64,000 bases of DNA from Dehalobacter sp. CP (lineage in GTDB: Bacteria; Bacillota_B; Desulfitobacteriia; Desulfitobacteriales; Syntrophobotulaceae): assembly GCA_009910795.1 (NCBI GenBank), contig VMEE01000083.1:186001-250000 (forward strand), in the 5' to 3' direction. Below, in pieces: positions 53,511 to 62,598 of this stretch (positions are counted from its first letter, which is position 1; every line of letters starts with the position of its first letter). The notes beneath the pieces are model-generated. The model saw only the letters and a program-made list of their open reading frames with translations, was not told the origin of the DNA and searched no databases. The translations under genes were made by a program, and so were the position numbers.

Positions 53511-55117
53511 GACCTTTTCCTCCTATACTTTGGTTTCGACGGCCCCTGATTGTCTTTCTGCCGGACAGGATTCACCGTACGGAACGACTTTGGCCGTTTG
53601 GACATAGCCCACCATGGAGCCCTGACCAGGATATCCTTGATTTCGCCAAGGCTTAAAGGAGCAAACGGAATCAAATAGGGGACACCGAAAGAACGTAGGC
53701 TGCAGAGATGGATCAGGATGATCATCAGGCCGAACATGATACCGACTCCTCCCAGAAAGCTGGCCAGTAAAATCAACATAAACCGCAGTATCCTGAGCGC
53801 ATAGCCGGCATCATAATTTGGGATCGAAAAAGACGCGATTGCCGTGGTCGCTACGACAATAACGGAGATTGGGGAGACCAGGCCTGCATTGACAGCTGCC
53901 TGGCCAATAACCAGACCGCCGACCGTGCTGATAGCCTGACCGATGGTTTTCGGCAACCGGATACCGGCTTCCCGCAAAAGTTCAAATGCAAACTCGATGA
54001 CAAGGATCTCCAAAGCAATTGGCAACGGTAAACCCTGCCTCGTTCCTGCCACTGAACTGACGAGATGCGTCGGCAGCAATTCCTGGTGAAAAGAGAAAAC
54101 GGCAACGGTGACTGACGGCAGCAACAAGGCCAAATTTAAGGCAATCAAGCGCAGAATCCTTGTAAACGTCGCAAATACTGAACCGTGATAATAATCCTCG
54201 GCTGCCTGCAGCATGGTTATAAATGTCGCCGGAATGAGCAGCGGCATTGGAGAATTATCCACCAGAATCGCGATTCTGCCTTCCAACAGTGAGGCAGTGA
54301 CCTTATCGGGCCTTTCCGTGTATTGTACCAGCGGAAACAGGGAATATTGCTCATCCATAATCAGTTCTTCGATGTAACTGCCCTCCAGGATACTGTCCGT
54401 TTCGATTCTGTCAAGCCGCTGCTTCACTTCCTGTAGTAGTTGTTCATTTACAATCCCCTCAATATAGCAGATTGCAATTTTCGTATGAGTCAGCTCACCA
54501 ACTTCTAAAGTTTCCAGTTTAAGTCTGCTGGTTTTTAAACGCCTTCTGATAAGACTCATGTTTGTATCAATGGACTCGATGAACCCATCCTTTGGCCCGC
54601 GCACACCTGGTTCGGTATCAGACTCAACAATAGACCTATTTTCGCCGCCTCGTACCCCGGCAGCCAGGGCTGAGGACGAACCGTCGATAATCAGAACCGC
54701 ATTGCCTGCAAACACTTTTCGTTCGACTTCATCCAGATAAGAAACCGTGCTGGTTTCGGTAAGATTCAGCAGGCTGTTCTGAATGATCTGCAGCAGGTTT
54801 GCGTTGCCGCCCTTCGTCAATTGCTGGAGTTTGCGCGTCTCTTCCAACAGGGTTTTCAGTATAGAATCACTGATCACTTGATTGTCCGTGATGGTTGTGG
54901 CATAGACGATGAAAGCCCTTACCGGTTCTTCCAAATCAATTTGAAATGAATGGAACCGGACATCCGCACAATTGGCAAAAAGCTGCTGCAGCTTTTTTAT
55001 GTTATCCTCATAATTTCTGGACAGCGGCTGTTTTTTGGGAGGCCCCGGGGCAAAGGTAGGCTCAGGTGCTGTATTTGTCCAGCTTTTTAAGGTTTTCATC
55101 AGTCGATTGATAAACAT
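53507..55117 (-). CDS. gerA: Spore germination protein, GerA family
   Basis: A 536-residue receptor A subunit. Soluble N-terminal domain with YIEGIVNEQLLQEVKQRLD, then LEGRIAILVDNSPMPLLIPA, a membrane domain of about five helices from 320, and the conserved RSFGVPYLIPFAP near 480. The C-terminal tail is basic. It ends in TAA overlapping the probable gerB start. RBS is weak (ccaacaaaag). It binds or transmits the germinant signal together with GerB and GerC. Confidence 0.93.
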   Translation of the reverse strand: MFINRLMKTLKSWTNTAPEPTFAPGPPKKQPLSRNYEDNIKKLQQLFANCADVRFHSFQIDLEEPVRAFIVYATTITDNQVISDSILKTLLEETRKLQQLTKGGNANLLQIIQNSLLNLTETSTVSYLDEVERKVFAGNAVLIIDGSSSALAAGVRGGENRSIVESDTEPGVRGPKDGFIESIDTNMSLIRRRLKTSRLKLETLEVGELTHTKIAICYIEGIVNEQLLQEVKQRLDRIETDSILEGSYIEELIMDEQYSLFPLVQYTERPDKVTASLLEGRIAILVDNSPMPLLIPATFITMLQAAEDYYHGSVFATFTRILRLIALNLALLLPSVTVAVFSFHQELLPTHLVSSVAGTRQGLPLPIALEILVIEFAFELLREAGIRLPKTIGQAISTVGGLVIGQAAVNAGLVSPISVIVVATTAIASFSIPNYDAGYALRILRFMLILLASFLGGVGIMFGLMIILIHLCSLRSFGVPYLIPFAPLSLGEIKDILVRAPWWAMSKRPKSFRTVNPVRQKDNQGPSKPKYRRKRS

Positions 55118-55201
55118 CTTTTGTTGGCCTCATCCTATCTAAAACGGTATAGTATATTATTCCCAGTTCAGGAAAATTTATGAACTTTTCTCAAAGGAGT
55201 T

Positions 55202-56434
55202 TTATTCATTCGGAGGATTCACTTCTAATTTTTCTTTCAGTCTGCCGGTGCTAATGATTTTTGCTTTCACATTAATTTCAACATTAGCGTTCACAAAAGC
55301 TTCTCGCCATTCCGATCCCAAAGCATGAAATGTTTTGGGATCTTTTTGATGCAGCTTTTCGGAGAAACCCAAAAAATCAGCCTTGTAGGTTTTGGCCTGC
55401 TTAACTGTTGAAGTGGCTATTTTTTTTACTTTTTCACTAATGACAGGTTCTAATTGCTCAATATCTTCTTTAGTTAGCCTTAAACCGTTATTTTCATCAA
55501 TTTCTCCTTTTATCTGAATTGTAACCTGATAAGATATTTCTTCGTTGGAGACAACTGGTTTTACTTTATACGTTGAACCGCTTAGAAAATAGTTAAACAT
55601 GGTTCCGTCCTTCTGAACGGGGATGGAAATCGGGCCTTTGTTAATTTTTTGTGTCAGCAGCAGAAAACCAAGGGTTTGTTCCTCATCAAGCCATCCCACC
55701 AAATGGCCAGACTGAAAAACACCCAGGCCTTCAATAATGCTTCCTTCAGTTTTGGGATTAGCTTCGGATCCTTTGTTATCCAATTCCAAGGGTATAATCT
55801 TAATTTGTGGTAAAACGGCATCACGGTCAGTGCTTGTCAGCCAGGATACAAACTTGTAGAAATACATACCGTAAGATTTGCCGGTGTTTGTGGCTTTTAA
55901 ATCGATAAACTGGGATACCTCCTCAGAAAACAACTGGTTCATCGTGCCTCCCGTCTTAAGTATTTCCTTAGCTTCACCTTTGGACACAAAAATGATATCG
56001 CGTGGCCGGGTCTGCGGGAAGCGGGCATAATGTTCGATAATCTCAGGTGCCTTTTCTTTGGCAGCCTCTTCCCCAAGAATAAAGCCTGTAGCGTAACCAT
56101 AAAAGGGGACAGTGGACAATTTTGCGGAATAATTTCTAATTGCATCTTGCATGGTTGATCCCCGACCGGTGAAAAGCTGTTCCGTATTGACCTTCGGACC
56201 TGACTCTTTTCCTTGATTCTGTCCCTGACTGCCTTGTGTTCCCAGAATCAGCGTAGCCGCAGTCCAAACATCCTGACCGTTGATTTGGGTATAATCATAG
56301 CTGCTTAACGTGACAAAAGCTAGCGTTTCGACTTCCTTGCTGCTCCAGCATCCTGAACAGAATAATAAAAGCGAGAGCAAAACGCTAAAGGTCCCTATGT
56401 ATCTAAAACGGAGTTTTTTCAGTAGTTTTTTCAG
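55202..56434 (-). CDS. gerC: Spore germination lipoprotein, Ger(x)C family, copy 2
   Basis: A second GerC, collinear with copy 1 over all 411 codons and nearly identical (e.g. TLSSYDYTQINGQDVWTAAT and YKADFLGFSEKLH unchanged). The lipobox LLLFCSGC is kept. The codon matching the copy 1 TTG start is CTG (56434) here, so translation may begin at CTG or at a later TTG (56380), which would shorten the signal peptide. About 50 bases upstream also match the end of gerB, so the duplication carried a piece of gerB. It sits ahead of gerA on the same strand. Confidence 0.82.
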   Translation of the reverse strand: MKKLLKKLRFRYIGTFSVLLSLLLFCSGCWSSKEVETLAFVTLSSYDYTQINGQDVWTAATLILGTQGSQGQNQGKESGPKVNTEQLFTGRGSTMQDAIRNYSAKLSTVPFYGYATGFILGEEAAKEKAPEIIEHYARFPQTRPRDIIFVSKGEAKEILKTGGTMNQLFSEEVSQFIDLKATNTGKSYGMYFYKFVSWLTSTDRDAVLPQIKIIPLELDNKGSEANPKTEGSIIEGLGVFQSGHLVGWLDEEQTLGFLLLTQKINKGPISIPVQKDGTMFNYFLSGSTYKVKPVVSNEEISYQVTIQIKGEIDENNGLRLTKEDIEQLEPVISEKVKKIATSTVKQAKTYKADFLGFSEKLHQKDPKTFHALGSEWREAFVNANVEINVKAKIISTGRLKEKLEVNPPNE

Positions 56435-56522
56435 TGATAACGCCTCACTTTTTTCTTTTTGATGAACGTTATAAATCTATTATTCTCCGGTGCAAGATAC
56501 TTTATGAACTTTTCTAAAGAGC

Positions 56523-56551
56523 TTGACAAGTTATTGGGTCAATCCTATAAT
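56523..56551 (+). promoter_or_regulatory. Consensus sigma-A promoter of the tetR-hyf region
   Basis: TTGACA (56523-56528) and TATAAT (56546-56551) are both perfect hexamers with a 17-base spacer. Confidence 0.9.
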
Positions 56552-56560
56552 TTATTAAGA

Positions 56561-56578
56561 CTACCTAACGTTAGGTAG
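56561..56578 (+). promoter_or_regulatory. TetR-type palindromic operator
   Basis: CTACCTAACGTTAGGTAG is a perfect 18-base palindrome placed at the expected transcript start, 30 bases before the TetR start codon. It is very likely the binding site of that regulator. Confidence 0.85.
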
Positions 56579-56606
56579 GCATTTTGTTTTTCGGAGGAAC
56601 ACTGCT

Positions 56607-57164
56607 GTGGAAACGAAGCAAAAGCTGATGGACTCGGCTTTCAGATTGTTTGCAGACAAAGGGACAGAGTTTTCCCTAACCGAAGTTGCCAGTGAAGTTG
56701 GCATCCAAAAAGCATCGATATATGCCCACTTTTCCAGTAAAGAAGATTTATTGTATGCGGTCATCAATCTGGAAATTAACCAGTACTTCCTCGAGATCAA
56801 CGAGCATTGCGATGATCTGAAAAGTATGTTTTTTATGATTCTTGATTACTATGACAAGTCGCTGACCAAACTGTATTTCTGGAAGAGGCTGCTGCTTTTT
56901 CCACCCAAAGCTTTCGCTGAAACGCTGGTCGCAAAAATCCACTGCTTATCAGAAGAGCGGTTCCAAATGGTTAAAGATATTATTCAAGCCAATATGGATA
57001 AAGGGATTATCCGGTGCCAGGATCCCGAATCCGTGGCAATATCCTATACGGCCATGACGCACGGGCTGCTGTCAAGCATCCTCATTTATCAGCCTGCAGA
57101 TGTGACTGTCCATTTTGAGGAGATTTGGGATAATTTCTGGCGGGGGATCTGTTCAAATGGTTAA
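56607..57164 (+). CDS. TetR family regulator
   Basis: A 185-residue regulator beginning at GTG 56607 behind cggagga. The N-terminal helix-turn-helix is SLTEVASEVGIQKASIYAHF at about 25-44. It probably represses its own promoter through the palindrome at 56561-56578. Only 33 bases separate it from the hyfB-like gene, so it likely controls the whole complex. Confidence 0.9.
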   Translation: METKQKLMDSAFRLFADKGTEFSLTEVASEVGIQKASIYAHFSSKEDLLYAVINLEINQYFLEINEHCDDLKSMFFMILDYYDKSLTKLYFWKRLLLFPPKAFAETLVAKIHCLSEERFQMVKDIIQANMDKGIIRCQDPESVAISYTAMTHGLLSSILIYQPADVTVHFEEIWDNFWRGICSNG

Positions 57165-57197
57165 ACGTTGATTTCACATATGGAGGACGAATGTTTC

Positions 57198-59249
57198 ATG
57201 GAGCTTTTACTGCATCATATATATCTAGTCTCAATATTTGGCTATCTGCTCGGAGCTGTTATTTCCCTCGGATATCTCTTCGTCAAAAAACAAAATACAG
57301 GCAATATCATTGTTAATGCGCTATGTATCGCGGCTTCCGCAGTCGGAGCGGCAGCTTCCATCGGGAAAATTTTCTCGGGTATTGAAACGCTGGACATTTA
57401 TTCGCTGCAATCCGCGATTCCGTTCATTACCCTAAATATCAGTATTGACAATCTTTCTGCTTTCTTTGTGCTGGCACTGTCGATCCTGGTCTTTTGTGTT
57501 TCGATCTACTCGATCGGCTATATTTCTCATTACAACGGGAAAAGGAACATCGGCCTGTTTAACTTTCTATATGTAATGTTTATCATTTCGATGTTTTTTG
57601 TACTAACCTCGGCTAATGCCGTATTTTTCTATATCTCCTGGGAAGCAATGTCTTTGCTGTCTTATTTCCTGGTAGTATTTGAATCGGAAAAAGAAGAAAA
57701 TCAGCAAGCCGGAACGATCTATATTGTAATGACCCATCTCGCAACGGCTTGTCTTTTAATTGGATTCATGATCATTTATCACTATACACATTCCTTCGAC
57801 CTGACTACAGCTCAAAATGGCGCAGCAATCCCCGAAATGGCCAGAAACATTACCTTCATCTTATTTTTGATTGGCTTTGGCACCAAAGCAGGCGTTATCC
57901 CGCTGCATATCTGGCTGCCTTACGCTCACCCGGCCGCCCCGAGCAATGTCTCGGCGCTGATGTCGGGAATCATGATCAAGACGGCCATCTACGGACTGAT
58001 CCGTTTTGTTCTCTGTTATTTAGGCGTCCAGAATACCTGGTGGGGAATTGTCATTCTTGTTTTGGGCATGCTGTCAGCTGTGCTTGGGGTTGCCTATGCT
58101 TTGATGGAACATAATATCAAAAGACTGCTGGCCTTTCACAGTGTAGAAAATATCGGGATTATCCTGATTGGCTTAGGGGTCTCGTACATCGCCTTCGCTC
58201 AGAACCATTCGCTCATCGGCGGCCTGGCCTTAACGGCAGCGCTGCTGCATACGTTCAACCATACTCTGTTTAAAGGGGGTTTGTTTCTCGGAGCCGGAGC
58301 AATTCAATATGCCGTACATACCAAAGATATTGAAAAACTTGGCGGGCTTCTGAAAAAGATGCCCGTTACCGGTTTTATGATCCTGTGCTTTTCTTTGGCC
58401 ATATCGGCCATCGTACCGTTTAATGGCTTTATCAGTGAATGGCTGACATATCAGTCCTTATTTGCCAATATACTGCCCGGACAGTTCGGCTTAAACTTCT
58501 TTTCGGCGGTCGCCGTGGCAGCGCTGGCTTTGACCGGAGCTTTGGCTGCAGCCTGTTTTGTGAAGCTGTTCGGGATATCCTTTCTAGGCCTTCCGCGAAG
58601 CGAACAAGCCGCGAATGCGCAGAAAGTTCCCAAAACCATGAATATCGGTATGGGTATTCTTGCGTTGATCTGCCTAGGGATCGGTCTTTTTCCGTTAACA
58701 ATCTTAAAGCTCTTGGATCCGGTCGTTGGAAGCCTCGGCGGCGGCTCAGTTTTCAGTCAGCTTCAGGGAGGCTTTATGCTGGCTTATTATCCGCTGACGG
58801 TTTCCCCGGGCAGCATATCTCCAGTTGCGCTGATCCTGGCTTTAGCCGGAATCATCCTGTTGGCGCTTCTGGTCATCCGGATTGTTGGCGGTAAATATAT
58901 CGAACGGAAATACGGAACGTGGGACTGCGGCTTTGAAGCGCTGAATGCCCGCATGCAGTACAGCGCAGCCGGTTTTTCCAAACCGATCAAGATTGTTTTC
59001 AGGATCCTGTTCAGACCAACTAGGAAAATTACGACAGAGGGGGACTCCTTCTATTATCCGGAGTCAATCGAATATGCGACGACAGTTGCTTCGATATTTG
59101 AAGATTACCTCTATCATCCGGTCATCAAAAGACTTCAGAAATTTTCCCAAAGAACAAAGTATAAGATTCAAACCGGCAGCATCCATAATTATTTGATTTA
59201 TATATTTGCCGCGGTTCTCTTACTGATGCTGTATAACCGTTTGGCTTAA
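57198..59249 (+). CDS. hyfB: Hydrogenase-4 component B-like antiporter subunit (HyfB/NuoL-like)
   Basis: A 683-residue membrane protein with about 14 helices, related to NuoL and Mrp antiporters. Conserved features: the Glu in FYISWEAMSLLSYFLV, PLHIWLPYAHPAAPSNVSAL and the Lys/His helix HTFNHTLFKGGLF. In hydrogenase-4 and Ehr complexes it pumps protons or sodium ions. The start is ATG 57198 after ggagga; ATG 57180 is an alternative. The C-terminal portion has the HyfB-specific tail. Confidence 0.9.
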   Translation: MELLLHHIYLVSIFGYLLGAVISLGYLFVKKQNTGNIIVNALCIAASAVGAAASIGKIFSGIETLDIYSLQSAIPFITLNISIDNLSAFFVLALSILVFCVSIYSIGYISHYNGKRNIGLFNFLYVMFIISMFFVLTSANAVFFYISWEAMSLLSYFLVVFESEKEENQQAGTIYIVMTHLATACLLIGFMIIYHYTHSFDLTTAQNGAAIPEMARNITFILFLIGFGTKAGVIPLHIWLPYAHPAAPSNVSALMSGIMIKTAIYGLIRFVLCYLGVQNTWWGIVILVLGMLSAVLGVAYALMEHNIKRLLAFHSVENIGIILIGLGVSYIAFAQNHSLIGGLALTAALLHTFNHTLFKGGLFLGAGAIQYAVHTKDIEKLGGLLKKMPVTGFMILCFSLAISAIVPFNGFISEWLTYQSLFANILPGQFGLNFFSAVAVAALALTGALAAACFVKLFGISFLGLPRSEQAANAQKVPKTMNIGMGILALICLGIGLFPLTILKLLDPVVGSLGGGSVFSQLQGGFMLAYYPLTVSPGSISPVALILALAGIILLALLVIRIVGGKYIERKYGTWDCGFEALNARMQYSAAGFSKPIKIVFRILFRPTRKITTEGDSFYYPESIEYATTVASIFEDYLYHPVIKRLQKFSQRTKYKIQTGSIHNYLIYIFAAVLLLMLYNRLA

Positions 59250-59328
59250 ACAATTAGACTGAAAGATTGGCATTCGAGGCGGAAGTTTAATGAAAGACTG
59301 TACACCGGGAAGGATAGGGAATGAAGCA

Positions 59329-60285
59329 ATGAACAGTATCGCCTATATTATCATTCAACTGATTGTGATTCTTTTGGCTGCACCACTTGTGGGCGGCCTG
59401 ATCAAAAAGGTCAAAGCTTTGACTCAAAAGCGCAAAGGTGCGCCTGTCTTGCAGATGTATTTTGATCTTTATAAATTGCTGCAAAAGACCTCTGTCGTTT
59501 CAGAGGTATCTTCGTGGATTTACAAGGCAGCTCCGTATATCGTTTTTGCGACAGCTCTGACTGCTGCGCTGCTGGTTCCTGTATCAACCAAGATCGTACC
59601 GGTTCTGATTCCGGGTGATTTTATTATGCTCGTTTCCATCCTGGCACTCGGCAGATTTTTTATGATGGCTGCCGCCCTGGATACGGCGAGTACCTTCGGC
59701 GGGATGGGAAGCAGCAGGGAGGCCATGATTTCTTCCCTGATTGAACCATCCATTCTTGTATCCCTGTTTACGGTAGGGCTCCTTTCCGGGTCCACTTCAC
59801 TGCCTCGCATGATGCAGACCGTACAGGTTACAGGGTTTCCTTTGGCTCATCCGGTTTATATGATGGTGGGGCTGGCGCTGCTGATCATTATCATTGCGGA
59901 GACATCCAGGATTCCGGTCGATGATCCGTCTACCCATCTGGAATTAACGATGGTGCATGAGGCGATGATCCTGGAGTATTCAGGCCGGCACCTGGCTTTG
60001 TTGGAATATGGCGCAGCAGTGAAACAGCTGGTTTTTATCACCCTGTTTGTGAATATCTTCATTCCGCATGACCAGCTAATTCCGTTTATGGGTTTCGGCG
60101 CTGTTATTTTGTCACTTCTGCTTTATTTGCTCAAAGTGGTCATGATGGCGGTGGTCATCGCGTTGATTGAAGTCAATACAGTTAAGTTTAAGCTTTTCAG
60201 CATCCCGAATCTGGCTGCCTTATCTTTTATTCTCGCTTTTCTGGGAATTTTGCAATTCTTTATCCTGGGAGGTTATCATGTCTGA
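59329..60285 (+). CDS. hyfC: Hydrogenase-4 component C-like membrane subunit (HyfC/NuoH-like)
   Basis: A 318-residue NuoH-type protein with about eight helices. Conserved: KRKGAPVLQMYFDLYKLLQK near the N-terminus, and AETSRIPVDDPSTHLELTMVH at about 200, the quinone-site-like region that links to the hydrophilic arm. ATG 59290 is an alternative start and would add 13 residues. It overlaps the next gene by eight bases. Confidence 0.9.
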   Translation: MNSIAYIIIQLIVILLAAPLVGGLIKKVKALTQKRKGAPVLQMYFDLYKLLQKTSVVSEVSSWIYKAAPYIVFATALTAALLVPVSTKIVPVLIPGDFIMLVSILALGRFFMMAAALDTASTFGGMGSSREAMISSLIEPSILVSLFTVGLLSGSTSLPRMMQTVQVTGFPLAHPVYMMVGLALLIIIIAETSRIPVDDPSTHLELTMVHEAMILEYSGRHLALLEYGAAVKQLVFITLFVNIFIPHDQLIPFMGFGAVILSLLLYLLKVVMMAVVIALIEVNTVKFKLFSIPNLAALSFILAFLGILQFFILGGYHV

Positions 60286-60937
60286 AAATCTTTTGGAAAG
60301 CTTGTCTGTACTGATTTTACTTTCTTCTTTTGTGCTTATGGCCAATAAACGAATCAGCTCCTATATCAAGTCTTTCCGGATTCAGTCCATGCTGATTGCG
60401 CTGGCTGCCGGGGTCATGGGAGTCAGAAGCCTGCTGGGCGAAGGACGCTGGGATATTTTGATTGTCTGTATCCTGATTGTTGTTCTGAAAGTCATCTACA
60501 TTCCAGGTCTTCTGAACAGGACATATGCCTCTGTAAGGTACAAAGTTGAAAAAGACTTTATCTTGAATATTCCAATCCTGGTTTTGGTCTGCTGCGGACT
60601 GGTTGTTTTTTCTTACTTCACGCTGGCAACGATTGACGGCAGCAGCCAGGGGATGTCCAATATGCAGCTCGTCAACTCGGTTTCCGTGATCTGGATCGGC
60701 CTTTTCTTTATGATCAGCCGTAAAAAAGCGCTTGGACAAATCATTGGCTTTCTGGTCATTGAGAACGGTCTGTATATCACAGCCATGCTGGCAACGCAGG
60801 GAATGCCTTTCATTGTGGACCTTGGGATATTCATTGACCTGGTGACCTTCGTTCTGATCATGGGTATGCTGACGTTTCGCATTAATGACCAATTTGACTC
60901 TATTGATACGGATCAACTCAATAATCTGAAAGGATAA
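60278..60937 (+). CDS. hyfE: Hydrogenase-4 component E-like subunit (HyfE)
   Basis: A 219-residue membrane protein with about seven helices, similar to HyfE and to NuoK in its second half (GFLVIENGLYITAMLATQG with the conserved Glu). Start ATG 60278 follows gggagg. It is a small membrane-arm subunit of the complex. Confidence 0.88.
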   Translation: MSENLLESLSVLILLSSFVLMANKRISSYIKSFRIQSMLIALAAGVMGVRSLLGEGRWDILIVCILIVVLKVIYIPGLLNRTYASVRYKVEKDFILNIPILVLVCCGLVVFSYFTLATIDGSSQGMSNMQLVNSVSVIWIGLFFMISRKKALGQIIGFLVIENGLYITAMLATQGMPFIVDLGIFIDLVTFVLIMGMLTFRINDQFDSIDTDQLNNLKG

Positions 60938-60948
60938 AATACAACGAT

Positions 60949-62433
60949 ATGGGCTTTTTACTTCTGGTCATTCCAATCATTGCTTTACTGCTGCTCTTTA
61001 TACTTAAACCGAAGCGGCTGCAGCACCTCGTCAGCGTCTCATCTGCTGTGCTGCTGCTGATCATCGCAGCCATCCTGACCCATAACGTCATACTGTATGG
61101 AGCGATTGCTTATTCTTCGCTGGGCGGATTTTTCTATCTCGATGCCCTGAGCATGATGATTCTGGATATTGTCCTGACGATAGGTTTGATGGCGGCCATT
61201 TTTTCGATCGGTTATCTTGAGGAAGAAGTCAGACAGGGTAAGCTGCCGGCCCCAAAAATCCGACTGTACTATATGCTGATGGTGACCTTTATTTTTACGA
61301 TGATATTGGCGCTGACAGTCAAAAACATGGGTCTGATGTGGATCGCGATCGAAGCGACAACGCTGGCCTCAGCCTTTTTGGTTGGCTTTTATAACAATCG
61401 TTATGCGCTTGAAGCTGCCTGGAAGTATGTGATTATTTGTTCTGTCGGTATTGCGGTCGCCCTGCTCGGTATCATTTTGCTGCACCTTTCTTCGGCCGGA
61501 ATATTGGAGAACGGCTCCTATTTGGACTGGACGGCGCTGTACGCCAACGCGGCATCCTTAAAAAGTTCCGTTCTGCGCCTGGCCTTCATCTTTATTTTGG
61601 TCGGATTCGGGACGAAAGCCGGCCTTGCTCCGATGCATACCTGGCTGCCTGACGCGCACAGTCAGGCCCCTTCGCCGATTAGTGCCATGCTGTCCGGTGT
61701 TCTTTTGAACAGCGCGATGTATGGCATTATTCGGACGACGGCCATTGTGAATCACAATCAGGGGAGCAGCAGCTTTACCGGGAGGCTCCTCATCGGGATC
61801 GGGGTTTTATCGATTGCTGCCGCGGCTGTATTTATTCTAACGCAAAAGGATTATAAGCGACTTCTGGCTTATTCCAGTATTGAACATATGGGAATTATCG
61901 CTGTTGCGGTCGGGATCTTTACACCGCTGTCCATTTTTGGTGGGCTGCTGCATATGATCAATCACTCGCTGACCAAGTCTATGCTGTTTTTATCTGCCGG
62001 CAATATCATGCAGAAATATGACACCAAACAGATTTTCAAGATCAAAGGGATTCTTAAAGTACTGCCTGTTTCGGGAACGGTCTTTCTGCTCGGTCTGTTT
62101 GCCATTGCCGGAACACCGCCCTTCAGCGTATTTGCGAGCGAGTTCAGCATTACCGCCGCAATCTTCAACCAATCCAGCCTTTGGGTCGGGATGGTGTTTA
62201 TCCTGCTTCTGGCGGCTGTCTTTGCCGGAATCGCGGTGACGCTGTTTAAGATGTTTTATGGTCAGCCGGACAGTACGGAGGCTGCTGATCCCAAGGCGGG
62301 AGAAATCAACATTCCCGGAACAATCTGCCTGGTCATTCTGCTGGCAGCCGTTACAGTCGGCGGGGTTTATCTGCCGGAAACAGTCCGGGAGCTGATCATT
62401 CAGGCGCAGAGCATTGTCCTAGGTACAATCTAA
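60949..62433 (+). CDS. hyfF: Hydrogenase-4 component F-like antiporter subunit (HyfF/NuoM-like)
   Basis: A 494-residue membrane protein with about 14 helices. Conserved: WIAIEATTLASAFLVGFY with the Glu, KAGLAPMHTWLPDAHSQAPSP, KDYKRLLAYSSIEHMGII and HMINHSLTKSMLF. It is a second antiporter-like subunit, as expected for a hydrogenase-4 or Ehr complex. The next gene starts about 160 bases downstream; no terminator is visible between. Confidence 0.92.
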   Translation: MGFLLLVIPIIALLLLFILKPKRLQHLVSVSSAVLLLIIAAILTHNVILYGAIAYSSLGGFFYLDALSMMILDIVLTIGLMAAIFSIGYLEEEVRQGKLPAPKIRLYYMLMVTFIFTMILALTVKNMGLMWIAIEATTLASAFLVGFYNNRYALEAAWKYVIICSVGIAVALLGIILLHLSSAGILENGSYLDWTALYANAASLKSSVLRLAFIFILVGFGTKAGLAPMHTWLPDAHSQAPSPISAMLSGVLLNSAMYGIIRTTAIVNHNQGSSSFTGRLLIGIGVLSIAAAAVFILTQKDYKRLLAYSSIEHMGIIAVAVGIFTPLSIFGGLLHMINHSLTKSMLFLSAGNIMQKYDTKQIFKIKGILKVLPVSGTVFLLGLFAIAGTPPFSVFASEFSITAAIFNQSSLWVGMVFILLLAAVFAGIAVTLFKMFYGQPDSTEAADPKAGEINIPGTICLVILLAAVTVGGVYLPETVRELIIQAQSIVLGTI

Positions 62434-62598
62434 TACTGGGATTCGTAAATCCTGTTAAAACAAAATGGTTTAAAGATAGCAACATTGTGACCCCCAGACC
62501 TAATTTTGGCTAATCAAGCTTGTATGAATTATTTGAGCAGGGAATTTGAGAACGTGGTACTAGTAAATGAAATATTGCTGGAAATAGAGGTAGAGATG

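Noticed and set aside
60317..60916. Minus-strand frame of 199 codons
   Set aside because: Antisense of hyfE; the translation is rich in Asn/Gln/His/Asp with no domain.
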